Shown here: in pieces, positions 10,628 through 22,013 of the stretch | Position numbering within the stretch: position 1 is the stretch's first letter | Layout of the letters: every line of letters starts with the position of its first letter | NCBI GenBank assembly: GCA_012274445.1 | Contig: JAAROD010000004.1 | Location: 1,488,001-1,552,000, forward strand | Direction of reading: 5' to 3' | Source of the DNA: Sclerotiophoma versabilis | Lineage: Eukaryota > Ascomycota > Dothideomycetes > Pleosporales > Didymellaceae | DNA: 64,000 nucleotides | Notes under the pieces: model-generated | Told to the model about the DNA's origin: nothing | The model's input: the letters and a program-made list of their open reading frames with translations, nothing else | Database searches by the model: none | Program-made: the position numbers and the translations under genes

Positions 10628-10657
10628 ATCTGATAACCCAGGATCTCCATCTGATAA
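10628..10657 (+). promoter_or_regulatory. Two ATCTGATAA iron-type GATA sites upstream of hapX
   Basis: ATCTGATAA occurs at 10628-10636 and again at 10649-10657, 21 bp apart and 44-73 bp before the proposed ATG at 10701. Both match ATCWGATAA, the site bound by the fungal iron repressors SreA/Urbs1, which in aspergilli repress hapX when iron is plentiful. The match is seen; the binding is inference. If translation starts at an upstream in-frame ATG, these sites would be inside coding sequence. Confidence 0.55.
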
Positions 10658-10700
10658 CGCACACCACGCCCGTCACCAGCGCAAACGCCGCCGACTCGAC

Positions 10701-12568
10701 ATGTCTTCTGACGACCAAGGCATTGCTGCTCTCACGCCTCCAGCTGACCATTACAGCGGTGCTGGCTCTCCTGCTGACTACAGTTCGCCACAGTACTTCC
10801 AGAGTCCTGCTGCAGAGTCTGCTCGCCGCTCATCCAACGGCCGCAGTAAGTATATGTCCCCTCTCTAGTTGTACCTCAATTCCGCCACAGCCCGTAGCTA
10901 TTGCAGCTTGCACAGTCCCGCCAACATTGACCTCGTCACTCCACTGCATAGTCATGGCTCAACTAGCAGGTTATGGCGATGCTGTGCGGGGTTCTGCATT
11001 CCGCTAACCCGTTCTGTTCCGTATATCAATCAAAGTCTGCACAGACAGCATGCTAATACTCCACAGCTCTCGTACCTACACCTGCCTTATGCGCAGCAAC
11101 CTCCTCTGGCACAGTTGCCACGACGTCTTCCACATCTAGCAGCGGCGGCCCCTGCACTCCTGCAGCGGGCGGCCCTACAGGGAGGAGCTATGTTATTCCA
11201 CCCCGACCCAAGCCTGGCCGCAAGCCCGCCACCGACGAGCCCGCCTCGAAGCGCAAGGCGCAGAACCGGGAGTCGCAGCGAGCATTCCGCGCTCGCAAAG
11301 CGGCCAAAGTGACAGAGCTGGCGGAGCAGGTTGAGCAAATGCAACAGAGGCACAACGAAGAGAAGAACGACTTCCTTAACGAGATCAACAACTTGCACAA
11401 GCAGCTGCACGACGCAAAGAGGGCTCTCGAGGAACAGTACAACCACACAAAACAGGTCGAGGAAGAGCGCGATTACTGGAAGGAGCAACATGACAGTGTG
11501 CAACGCAACCAGCAGAACGATAACACTCAAGCCAACAGTCAGATCAACGGCCGCAACAATGTCACAGCGACTCTATACCAGCCGCCTGCATCCCTCAATT
11601 CCCCTGCTCGCCACTCTGTCAGCAGCTTCCCCGGTTTTGGCACCCCTATATCTGACGATGTCCCCGGCGGGTGCTCTAACTGCAAGCCTGGCAACTGCGC
11701 GTGCATCAACAAGATGGAAGAGGACATGAAAGATCTAGAGAGCATCATGGACCAACCCTTTATGCCGGCCGTACCACTGCCTCGTCGCAACAATCGCACA
11801 ACAACTGAAGTCAGCCTCTTGCTGTCATCTGAACCTGAGGAGATCGACTTCACTGGCTTCGGACGTCCATCCACTGCTCTCATTGACGATGACCAGAAGA
11901 TCCACGACTCCTGCGGTTTTTGCGAGAATGGAGGGCACTGCGTATGCCGAGATGCCCGAGAGAAGCTGCAAGCCGAGGCCGAACTTGCATCCCTATCGCG
12001 CGTTTCGAGTGGCGCTTCTTCGCAGCAGAAGAGGCCTATCTTGCCTGGCGGTTGTGATGAATGTCAAACCAACCCGGCACGAAGAGCATGGTGTCTACGT
12101 GTCGCACAGCTTCGTGAGGAGGAAGGTTCCCGATCGAGGCGCAACTCAGGACCCGGGAGCCCCAAGATGGACACCTTGGAGCCACCAGTCGTCTCGCAGA
12201 TCGACATGAACATCAGCCGCGCTTCGCCCATCCCCGGGAAACGCTCCGTTGGATGCAGCGAAACTTTTACATTGCTTGATGGCCGCATTCCTATGGACGA
12301 TCCTTCTGCGTTCCGCACCCTGCGGCCCATGCTTTCTGATGGACGTCGAGATACATTTACTATGGAGCCTCGGGTATACAGCGCCATGGAGATTGACGCT
12401 GCAGATATCATTACAACCATGCAGAACAGTAGGGGTCCCTTGAAGCCTCGACCGTCAGATGGCGAGTATGCACCTTTGGTTGCTGCTGCAGAGGAGCGTC
12501 GCCGTGCCACCCACTCGCCAGCCATTCGCCCATCCAATGACGACCAGTCGACTCCCATGGAGCTGTAA
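10701..12568 (+). CDS. hapX: HapX, iron-responsive bZIP regulator of the CCAAT-binding complex
   Basis: Regulator of iron homeostasis: with the CCAAT-binding complex it represses iron-consuming pathways in starvation and activates iron detoxification in excess. Exons are 10701-10845 and 11067-12568 (221-bp intron), giving 548 aa. The CBC-binding segment YVIPPRPKPGRKPATD (about residues 90-105) runs into the bZIP basic region KRKAQNRESQRAFRARK and a leucine/coiled-coil stretch to about residue 190. Three cysteine-rich regions that sense iron follow: CSNCKPGNCACI (~250), CGFCENGGHCVC (~330) and GGCDECQTNPARRAWC (~377). The basic region differs from the common NRAAQRAFRERR. The start is uncertain: 10701 is chosen because of its context and the GATA sites just upstream; 10542 and 10560 are in-frame alternatives. 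Confidence 0.9.
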
Positions 12569-13805
12569 AAGAGTTGGTTGTCTCGAGTCTATTCCTTAGC
12601 GTGCATCTTCTAATTTCTTTTCTTTCCGATCATTCTTGATACCCTTTAAGTCTCTTGAGGCCGACATCTCGGCACGAGGGAGCGCGTGTGTGCACATGGA
12701 CGTACACACGTTTGTTTAAATTTGACTGCGATGATTTATGGCTTTCTCGTTATCTATTTTAGAAATACGGCTTCGTGATAGTCCTCGCTGCCGCGATTTC
12801 AGCTGCATAAGGCGCAACTAGCTAGATACAATGAATGAATGCAAGATTTGAACACCTCTTAACATACTGTGTATTCTACACATACTGCAAATATACAGCA
12901 AGCGAGCAACTCAAAAGACTGTTGCATCAACAACAACTACAACTGTCAGTCGGCCCTACTGCGATACAACAAGCCCCCCTCATCGCCTACCTTCCAGCGC
13001 CCGTCCATCAGGCCCCCGAACAAACCTTTTGAAGCCTAATAATCTTCAAACCCTATCAGCGAGGCACAAAGTTTACCACACCACCGCTCAAACGGCACGG
13101 CACACGATGCGTGGAGATTGTTCGGGTGCAGTCGGCGATGGCTCGAGCGGGGTCATCGTACGACGCAATCTCATTCGTTGGGTGCGGAAAATTTTATCTG
13201 ATCATCAGATAAGATGGTAATGAATGAACGACACCGATGTCGCTGGCGAAGTGATTGATTGGGCGGAAGAGGCAAGACAAAGAGGAAGGAGGGTGCGACG
13301 AGGCCTTAGAGGGGGCTGTGCGGCGAAAATTGCGACATTGGTACGTAAGATGGTGTTCATTGGGGAGCACTTTGCGACGGTGAGCTTTGAATCGCGGACT
13401 TTGGAGCTGGGGGCTTGGACAAGGGTGGGTATGCCTTCTTCCACCAGTTTGCTAAGCAGTGTCTATGTGCTGATCATGATCTTGCTGTGTATTTTTTTTT
13501 TCTTGTGAACAGGTTCCTGTCCCGTAACTTGAACTTGGGTAGATCAACTAGCCGTGTAGGGGCGTGAATGTATTGTAGCGGAGTTGCTTCAAAGGTGCAT
13601 GCTGCTCGCTAATGCATGCTGCCGTCTCACTCCACCACCCCGCTTCGGAGAGTTAGTGGGCAGTGGAGGTGCCAAACATCCCATCCATCCGTATTTCGTT
13701 GTACTACATCGTTCTGTCGCTTCACGAAGTTTTTGACACTCAAAGTATACAAAATATATTACAAATATCACGCATCATTCTCATCAACCAATCACAACCA
13801 ATCCT
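12569..13805. other. Intergenic region between hapX and tRNA-Ser
   Basis: Contains the hapX 3' UTR and, at 13194-13212, a GATA dyad listed separately. A 94-codon ORF at 13224-13508 starts 12 bp after the dyad and ends in a hydrophobic segment, but has no recognised family and is not called. CCAAT occurs twice at 13787-13802, just before the tRNA. Confidence 0.4.
13194..13212. promoter_or_regulatory. Perfect dyad of iron-type GATA sites
   Basis: TTATCTGATCATCAGATAA is a 19-bp perfect palindrome. Each arm is ATCAGATAA, matching the SreA/Urbs1 consensus ATCWGATAA. It lies 626 bp past the hapX stop and has no recognised gene on either side within 590 bp. It could act on hapX from downstream, on an unrecognised transcript, or be a relic of a lost iron-regulated gene. 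Confidence 0.5.
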
Positions 13806-13895
13806 GGCACTTTGGCGGAGTGGTTAACGCGATGCCCTGCTATTCATAGCCAGGCATTTCCTTCGGGAGCGTGTGTTCGAATCACACAGGTGTCG
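13806..13895 (+). tRNA. tRNA-Ser(GCU) with a 9-nt intron
   Basis: The acceptor stem pairs GGCACTT (13806-13812) with AGGTGTC (13888-13894) using G-U pairs, with discriminator G at 13895. The A box (TGGCGGAGTGG) and B box (GTTCGAATC) are present. The anticodon stem is ATGCC/GGCAT. The loop reads CTGCTA, then a 9-nt insertion (13843-13851), then A, giving loop CTGCTAA with anticodon GCT (13839-13841) after splicing at the canonical 37/38 position. A long variable arm with a TTCG loop confirms a type II tRNA. A Pol III terminator (TTTTT) follows at 13899-13903. Confidence 0.93.
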
Positions 13896-15021
13896 GTCTT
13901 TTTGCCCTCGCGGTGTGTGTTAGTAGGAGAGGTGGCAGGGGTGGATCGAGAATAAAACATAGCTTCTTGAACGATGTTTTTTTGCGGATTCTCGAGCAAA
14001 CTGGAAAGGTGGGAGGTTGCAGGTTGCAAAGAAGATTTCGGTTCCAGGCTGCTAGGGTTTGTCTTAGCGCGGTCCTGGGACGGACGTCGTAGAGGTAAGT
14101 CTTGCGTTCGACCTGCAAGCTGATTCTGTCATTCGACCCAATATCTCCTGATCAGGAGTTGCGTTTTGAACATGAGTGCAACGAAACAACGACTTGGGCT
14201 ACTTAAAGTATCTGGACCCGATGGAACAGCTGAGGAGCTCAATCGTTATTCAGTGAAGCAGCAGATGTATCAGTCGCCCCTTTCAAAAGGTGAACTCCGT
14301 CTTCTATCTTCAAGTCGAGCCATGAAGGCACGAGCTCAAAAAGGGAGAAACGGTGCTAGCTTTCGGCTGACTTGCACCAACAAAGCTAGAGGTCTGCAAT
14401 GCACAGACACGAGACCTGTTGTTGAAAGTAGCAAGAGCCTTGTTGCTCTGGTGTTTTTTTAAGTGACGGGTTCACCATTAGAGGCTAGTACCAGCTTTGT
14501 CGCGTTGGTATAGGCAGACACGACAACTTTGTAATTACCTCAGAAAGGTAGGGAATTGCACTGAATGGCGTTGATTCAGTGTTATCGATAGCCAGGTGTA
14601 CACTCAAGCAAAAGATGCGAGAACTCTTTTGGGCAGACCAATGTGTTGCAGTGGTGTAAGAAAACAAAAGTTTGGGTGGCTGGGAAGCAACTTTTACGAA
14701 CAGAGGGAACAACGTGTAAAACCGGGCTAGCAAGCTGGGTGAAAGGATGTCTTCATGTGCGCTGATAGCATGAGCTTGATGGTGCGCGTGCTAGTAACGT
14801 TAGACTGCATGTCAAAGCTGACGTTAGCCATGCAAAGACATCGAACAAAAGTAGGGGAGTGTCGATGAGAGAATGAGCGATGATTATTCAAAATTCTAAT
14901 GGTATCCAGCCGACTTTTGACAAGTAGAAACAATCTCCTTTTCAGCAACAAGTGAAGGTAAAACATAGCAGGTCATTCCTACGTGTTATTACAACACCCC
15001 TCTCCATTTCACTCGAACATC
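13896..15021. other. Intergenic region between tRNA-Ser and the phosphate permease
   Basis: No convincing coding sequence. A 98-codon ORF at 14166-14462 lacks family features. The right end should hold the 3' UTR of the permease. Confidence 0.4.
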
Positions 15022-16928
15022 TTAAACACCACCACCCCACCTAGGCGCATTGAGAATGATGCCCATCAAGCATCCCGACAACAGACCAGCACATGGCAGT
15101 GTGACAAACCAACCCATGTAGATCCAGGCAACCATGCGCCAGTTGATGGTCCTCCAGGTACCGTTACACAGTCCAACACCAACAGTAGCGCCAGTGATGC
15201 ACTGTGTAGTGGAGACAGGGAGAGCAAGCTTGGTAGCCATGATGATAGTGACGGCGGCACCAAGCTCCATAGAGAAACCACGGGCAGGGGAGTGCAGAGT
15301 GATCTTGTTTCCGAGCGCGCGCATAATATTGTATCCGTATGTCCAGAGACCGACGACGATACCGGCACCTCCGAAGGCAAGGATCCAGAGGGGCACGGGG
15401 ACCTTGGAGGATATCTTTGCGCTGGAAAGTATCAGCACGAGATGAGTTGATGGTTTGAGACGAGGTAATACTTACGTGGACCAGATGAAGTAGATGGTGG
15501 TGTAAGGGCCGATGGCATTGGACACATCGTTAGCACCATGGGCGAAAGAGGTGGTCGAAGCAGTCATGATCTGTAGGAAGGAGTAGGTGTACTCAGCGCG
15601 GTTGTCGTAGTGCTCGCCAGTAGCGTGGATCTTCTCGATATCACCGGAGAGAAAGTCCTTGTGCTTCTGCTGATCGACGACATCTTGCTCAACACCGCGC
15701 AGAGCAAAGTACTTGACCCAAAACCACATAACACCAGGAGTGTACCAGGGACCAGGGGGAGGCTGCTTCTTGGGCTTGGACAACTGGCGGAGAGGGGCGT
15801 GATTAACGACAGCAGTGGTAGGCTCGGGGATGGGAGTGATGTCAGAGTCGCTGCGGTCCATCTTAGGCTCCGAGACGTGGGCACCACCCTTCTCGAGATC
15901 TTCAACATCGTTCTGAGTAGCAACACCCTGGTTAGCGCGCTTGGCTTCGAGCTGCTCAGCAGTCAAGTGACCCTCGTAGAAGTCAGGGATGCGGCCGGTG
16001 GTAACACCCTCGGGACGCTCACGAGGCTCAGGGCGCTTGAGCAGAAGAGGTCCCTTGATAACTTCCCAGCCCTTGAGCTCCCAGTCATCCTTCATGATCT
16101 TGCGATGCAGGAAGGGGATGAAGAAAGTAGCGACGATGAGGGCTACAGCGCCACCAACGCCGAAAGCAACACCGACCGACTCGTAGTCGCTGAGCTTGAT
16201 CTTAGCGGATCCGCCCTTCCAGACAATAAGAAGAGCCAAGAGGAAGGCAGTAAGGAAAAAATAAAGAGGGACCATGATGAAGGCTTTCTTGACGGGGTTC
16301 TTGCGCCTCATTACTCCGTACTTGGTGATCAAGAAGATGATAGCACCGAAGGCTCCAGAGATACCGGGGGCGATACCCCAGGCAGCGAAAACTGAAGATA
16401 CGCCCTTGAAAGACCAATTAACACCCTGAGGTCCAGCAGAAGCGATACCGACACCAATAACACCGCCCATGATGGAGTGGGTCGTCGAGACAGGCATGGT
16501 GAACTTGGTAGCGATGGTCAGGTAGGTGGCGGAACCGATAATAGCGCAGACCATGCCGAGCATGAGAACAGAGGGATCTTCCTCGAAGAGAGAGATAGAT
16601 ATGACCTTGGTACGGATAGTGTCCGTAACACGAGAGCCTACAAGCATAGCACCGGCAAATTCCATGACAGAAGCAATGCACATGGCTTGCTTGAGAGTAA
16701 GCGAGCGTGAGGCGACTGAGGTCGCGAAAGAGTTGGCCACATCGTTGGCACCTGATGAAGCATGTTAATCCAACAAACTCATTAAAAACAGAAGATCGTT
16801 CTGTCTCAACTGGAAGACCTTCAGTGAGCAGAGTGATAAGGAGCGTACTCACCAATGTTCCACGCATCAAGGAATGCGAAGAGGGTACCAATGGCGAAAA
16901 GATAGTCAAACTGCGGAAGGGCAGGCAT
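15022..16928 (-). CDS. High-affinity Na+/phosphate symporter (PHO-4/Pho89 family)
   Basis: Plasma-membrane inorganic phosphate transporter of the PiT family. Minus-strand exons are 16928-16853, 16751-15476 and 15421-15022 (introns 101 and 54 bp), giving 583 aa. The two inverted PiT repeats are visible: GANDVANS spans the first exon junction, and HGANDVSNAIGPYTTIYFIW lies before the second junction, followed by GMELGAAV-type and PVSTTQCITGATVGVG segments in exon 3 (GFSMELGAAVTIIMATKLAL). The matching PVSTTHSIMGGVIGVG motif is in exon 2. A long cytosolic loop of about 200 residues, rich in Lys, Glu and Pro, separates the halves. In Neurospora such permeases are induced by phosphate starvation; no Pho4-type site was looked for exhaustively. 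Confidence 0.92.
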
Positions 16929-19318
16929 CTTGACGGATTTGAACTTGTCGATGGTCTCGATGGACTGGCTGGTCGACGACTGGATGACTGCAGGATGCCA
17001 GAAGCCAGGTGCACTCTATATAGCATCCAATTTTTGCACATGCAATGCACACCATTCTCACACCAGAAACCGCTCAAACGCCAGCTTTAAACCACAACCC
17101 AATCAACAGGCTGAGTCGTCTCATGTGCGCTGTGGTCTACCAACCCAAGCAAGCGGGAGATGTCCAGAAACGGGTAAAGCCCGTACAAGAGGGAGGCGAC
17201 TCTCCTTGGCCACTTGGAAGCGCGGATGATTTCGCCTCCCAGAGAATTGATCGGGTTGCAAGAGGTTGGTGATAGCTCCATTCGTAGTTCCGCTGACATG
17301 TAGGATGAAGGTATCCACTTGGCGCCATATCGCCAAGATTGAGTCGCTTGGGGTTCCGCCCCTGGCACTCTCGGCGCTAGCCCAATGTGAGGATCGACAT
17401 GAACCAATGGGAGGTGGATACTCTACCACGAGGTGTTCACGATGCTCATGTGTGGTGTTACTTTTGATCAGAATGCGAGCGGAATCATGCACTTTCTCAA
17501 GGACGAGCATCTCGACATACGATCTGGTGCCGAGTGCCGGCTTTGCCATGCGTTATGCATTCTTTGCAGGCGTTTGCCTTGCACTGACTGGCTATGAGGG
17601 CTGATGGCCTTGGTGAGCAGTTGTCGTGGAAAGCATCTAGAATACAACTCCATGGTTTTGGTCGGCGTTCGATGTGGTGCATCTTATGCCTTGCTAGTAT
17701 TGCAAGGTCAAAACACCTGACACAGTGTGCTGCATCATATATTAAGTGCGGAAGAGCACAAGACCAATCAAGCTGAGTTCAATATGCCATTACGGGCGTC
17801 GCAAACAGCATGCACAGCGAGACTGAACGCCTGGCGATGATCGAAGGTCTTATCAATGTCTGCATAGGACTCCTGAGTTTCGTCACTGCGCTGCAGTATC
17901 AGACTAGACAGTCAGGCTACGATGACCTTGCTGACGGATTGCCATAGCATCGCAAGTGACAATAGAGATGATAGCATATAGAATGCGGTAGACTGATTGG
18001 TCTCCGGCGTTATGATGGTCGAATTGTTGGTTGTGATGGACGGAGAACGCGGGATATACAAGAAACTGAAAGTCCTTATGAAGCAGTCACAGTCAATGAC
18101 AGTTGAAGATGACCCCACGTGTAGTACATTGAGACCCACAAGTTCGAGAGGCGCAATATTGTCGCGAACTGCCAATGCCTAAGCAGTCTTGTCAGTATAG
18201 GCGCGCTTGGTGATAGAGAAGGATCCGCCAAGAGTCCAATGTAATTACCAGCGCTGGATGAGTTCAGACTCGCCTCCAACTGGCAAACTCATTTTTGGTG
18301 CAAGATCGCCTTGAACTCGAACATTCTTGAAATCTGGGATATTTATCATTGATCAACATGGTGGCTTCGTGGGCCTGAGTGCTTTATAATGCAGTTTACC
18401 GTCTTTCAAGAATTTTGGCATGAACGTATCGTAAGAGACCCTGTCTGATCGATGCACAACCAAGGCACTGTGTCAATGGTCTAGACAGTACCAGTAATTC
18501 TTCTCTCGAAATTGACAACGGTCATCCTGTTTGCTTTTTTTCCCAGCTAAGACAATACTTGAATAGACCTTCGCTCACAATGTGTCCGTCTCAACGTAGG
18601 CGAGGTGACCTTCCAGAAGACAACGCAAATCTTGGGCAGGTGTGATCATTACCTGACCCGGTTCGATGTCCTAGCCCATATGCAGGGAGATGTCTTGGAC
18701 GGCTTGGTAGCAACATAGCTCTTATGTGCGTCAGCGCCGGTACCTATATGGGACACACGCCACCACATGCAGATATCGCCACGGCTTCCATGACGCACAG
18801 CAAGTCATTCTTTCTAAGTGCCCCTGTGATCCCAGATGTCTGGATCACAGCAATCGTCGGTTCGTCGACATGCGAGGTGCAAGAGTAGAGTGCAAGATCT
18901 CGGTGGCTTTAATCTCAAGCGAAAACACAAGAACCATAAGCCATTTGTTAATAAAACGCGGACACTTTGTGGCTTTCTTCACCGGGCACAACTGCGTCCG
19001 TCTTCTGTTGAAAGGCTCTCTCCAAGCATCATCACAACGACACTCATACTCGAGTCTATTCCCCAGAGTATACATATTACTGGTTAATGTACTTGTTAGT
19101 GTGCGCAGGTCAGGAGTCGAGAATTGTCTAGGGCTGCTGTTCATCAGGGGCATCCACGGTATGGAATCCAAGAACAGCGGACCAGACCAGGTCATGCGAA
19201 AAAAAAGTCTGGAGCATTTGCGTTATCTCAAGTCCGATATCGAATGTGCCAACTGTTTCAGTCATGATGGGCAAGCTTCGACGTGGGAAAGGGCTAACCG
19301 CTTTTAGGTTTAATTGGC
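16929..19318. other. 2.4-kb intergenic region between the permease and MCM5
   Basis: Holds the permease promoter on the left. A 193-codon ORF at 18726-19307 and its opposite-strand shadow have no recognisable domain and are not called. A 45-codon ORF at 17811-17948 is also unrecognised. No repeat, tRNA or transposon feature was seen. Confidence 0.4.
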
Positions 19319-19340
19319 TTTTGCGCGCTAAAACGCGAAA
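19319..19340 (+). promoter_or_regulatory. E2F/MBF-like S-phase elements upstream of MCM5
   Basis: TTTTGCGCGC (19319-19328) and ACGCGAAA (19333-19340) lie 78-99 bp before the MCM5 start. Both resemble MBF/SBF/E2F sites that drive G1/S genes in fungi. Motif match only. Confidence 0.4.
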
Positions 19341-19417
19341 CCGCGTCGCCTGGGGAACACGCGCATCGACCGCCCACTTTTCCACTGCCCAACCCCTCGT
19401 ACACAACAGCATACACC

Positions 19418-21633
19418 ATGGCGGACAGACAGACAGCATACTCGATCAGCATTTTCGGCAGCCAGGCAGGCGATGAGCGCCAAGATGGCACTTCCCCTTC
19501 GCGGGTCCAGCAACAGCTGGTCGACTTTATCATGGATTTCCACCTCGACAATGTCTTCCTCTACAGGGATCAGATTCGCGAAAACGTACTTGTGAAGCAG
19601 TACTACTGTGACATTGATATTGCGCATTTGATCTCGTACGACGAGGAGCTTGCGCACAAGCTTCAACAAGACCCCGCCGAGATCATACCTCTTGTGAGCT
19701 AAACGTCACTGTTTGAACTACATCTGTTAACATTAAACAGTTCGAAGCAGCACTTAAAACATGCACACAACGTATTGTCTACCCCTCGCAGAGAATTATC
19801 AAACTTCCTGAGCACCAACTGCTGCTCCATTCGTCTGCCTCAGAGCTGTCCATCCGCGACCTCACAGCGAACAATGTCTCGCATCTCGTACGCATACCCG
19901 GTATCATCATCGGCGCCTCCACACTATCCTCAAAATCCACAGTATTGGCCATTCGATGTCGAAACTGCCAACATGAAGAGATGCTCCCTGTCTCAGGCGG
20001 CTTCGCAGGTGTTTCGCTCCCACGAACATGCGCACGAAAAGCGGGCGAGGGCGAGGACAAATGCCCTCTGGATCCATACTACGTCATGCACGAGCGCTGT
20101 CAGTTTATTGACCAGCAAGTGCTCAAGCTGCAAGAAGCACCTGATCAGGTGCCTGTAGGAGAACTGCCCAGACACATCATGATATCAGCAGATCGCTACC
20201 TCGCCAATAGAGTCGTTCCTGGCACAAGATGTACAGTGATGGGTGTTTTCTCGATCTACCAGCAGAAAGGCTCGAAGAAATCCTCCAGCACCGCAGTCGC
20301 TATCCGCAACCCCTACATCCGAGCAGTGGGCATCCACGCAGACGTCGATCACACAAACAAAGGGAATGCCGTATTCACAGAGGAGGAAGAGCAGGAGTTC
20401 CTGGAGATGAGCCGAAGACCGGACATCTACTCGGTCTTCGCCAAGTGCATTGCACCTTCTATCTACGGGAATGAGGACATCAAGAAGGCCATTGCTTGTC
20501 TGTTAATGGGTGGCTCCAAGAAGATATTACCTGATGGCATGAAACTCCGTGGCGATATCAACGTCCTGCTCCTGGGAGATCCAGGTACAGCCAAGTCTCA
20601 ATTGCTCAAGTTCGTGGAGAAGGTTTCGCCGATTGCTATATACACATCTGGAAAGGGTTCGTCTGCAGCTGGTCTGACAGCGTCCGTTCAACGCGATCAT
20701 AATACGCGCGAGTTTTACCTCGAAGGTGGTGCCATGGTATTAGCAGATGGTGGTGTGGTTTGTATTGATGAGTTTGACAAGATGAGGGACGAAGACCGAG
20801 TAGCGATTCACGAAGCCATGGAGCAGCAGACCATCTCTATCGCGAAGGCCGGAATCACAACGATCCTGAATTCAAGGACATCGGTATTGGCAGCCGCTAA
20901 TCCTATCTTTGGACGTTACGACGACATGAAGACACCTGGTGAAAACATTGACTTCCAGACTACCATTCTATCGCGTTTCGATATGATCTTCATCGTACGA
21001 GACGATCATGACCGTAGCCGCGACGAGCGGATTGCCAAGCACGTCATGGGTATCGCAATGGGTGGACGAGGCGTTGAGGAGACTGTCCAAGCTGAGATTC
21101 CGATTGAAAAGATGAAGCGTTACATTACGTACTGCAGGCAGAAGTGTGCGCCTCGACTCTCGCCTGAGGCCGCTGAGAAGCTCAGCTCGCATTTTGTCAG
21201 CATCAGGAGACAGGTCCACGCATCTGAGATGAACGCAAATCAGCGAAGCAGCATTCCCATCACTGTGCGTCAGCTAGAGGCTATCATTCGTATCACAGAA
21301 TCGCTGGCTAAGCTCTCGTTGTCGCCCATCGCCGATGAATCACATGTCGACGAGGCCATTCGCCTTTTCCTTGCTTCCACCATGGATGCAGTGACGCAGG
21401 GTGAAGGTCAGAGCTCGAAAGAGCTGATGGATGAGACGAACAGGGTCGAGGAGGAATTAAGGAGACGTATGCCTATTGGGTGGCAGGTCAACTTGTCTTC
21501 GCTCAAGCGTGAATTCGTGGACGGGAAGGGTTACTCTGAGCAAGCTCTTGCGCGAGCACTGCACGTTATGAACGCCCGGGAGACTATCAGGATGCGTCAC
21601 GGGGGCAGTGTTGTCTTCAGAGCGGGTGCTTGA
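19418..21633 (+). CDS. mcm5: DNA replication licensing factor MCM5
   Basis: Subunit of the MCM2-7 replicative helicase. Exons are 19418-19693 and 19741-21633 with a 47-bp intron, giving 722 aa. The N-terminal domain carries a C4 zinc finger (CRNC... CARK... CPLDPY). The AAA+ core shows Walker A GDPGTAKSQ, Walker B VCIDEFDKM, the sensor-1 region NSRTSVLAAANPIFGRYD and the arginine finger SRFD. The C-terminal winged-helix region ends in VVFRAGA. The ATG at 19418 precedes a normal MCM5 start (SISIFGSQ), and length fits the family. G1/S-type sites lie just upstream. Confidence 0.97.
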
Positions 21634-22013
21634 TTTTCTTACTATTAATACGCTTCGGCGAGGCGTCTTGCCGCTTTCGTTCATGACACATGCGAAGAAG
21701 GGGGAACGAGCGTTGGATATGGCTTGACGATGGTTAACGTTCACACACGATAGCACGCTGGCTGGCGTCTTGGGGGTCCACACGAGCACCTTAACACCTA
21801 CCAAATATACCAATGCCTATCTAGGCAACATAACGCCATTGCCGCCTTACACGTATGCTTTGAAATGTACCATACAGTAATACACCATACTCAAAAGAAA
21901 CCCGCATGGACACTTGGCACAATGGGGACCCCATCCTGGAGTCAGCGCGGGCGCCGCACCGGTTGCCAACCCGAATATGAACTAACTCTCAACAGTATAG
22001 CAATACCTCGCGC
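21634..22013. other. Convergent 3' region between MCM5 and the HET gene
   Basis: The 380 bp between two stop codons should contain both 3' UTRs. No gene or repeat seen. Confidence 0.5.

Noticed and set aside
13224..13508. 94-codon ORF following the GATA dyad
   Set aside because: No recognisable family and a T-run-derived hydrophobic end; kept only as a hint in the dyad finding.
15610..16395. 261-codon plus-strand ORF opposite the phosphate permease
   Set aside because: Antisense shadow with no domain; PiT motifs are on the minus strand.
18726..19307. 193-codon plus-strand ORF between the permease and MCM5
   Set aside because: No domain, signal peptide or splice partner; the opposite strand is equally open over part of it.
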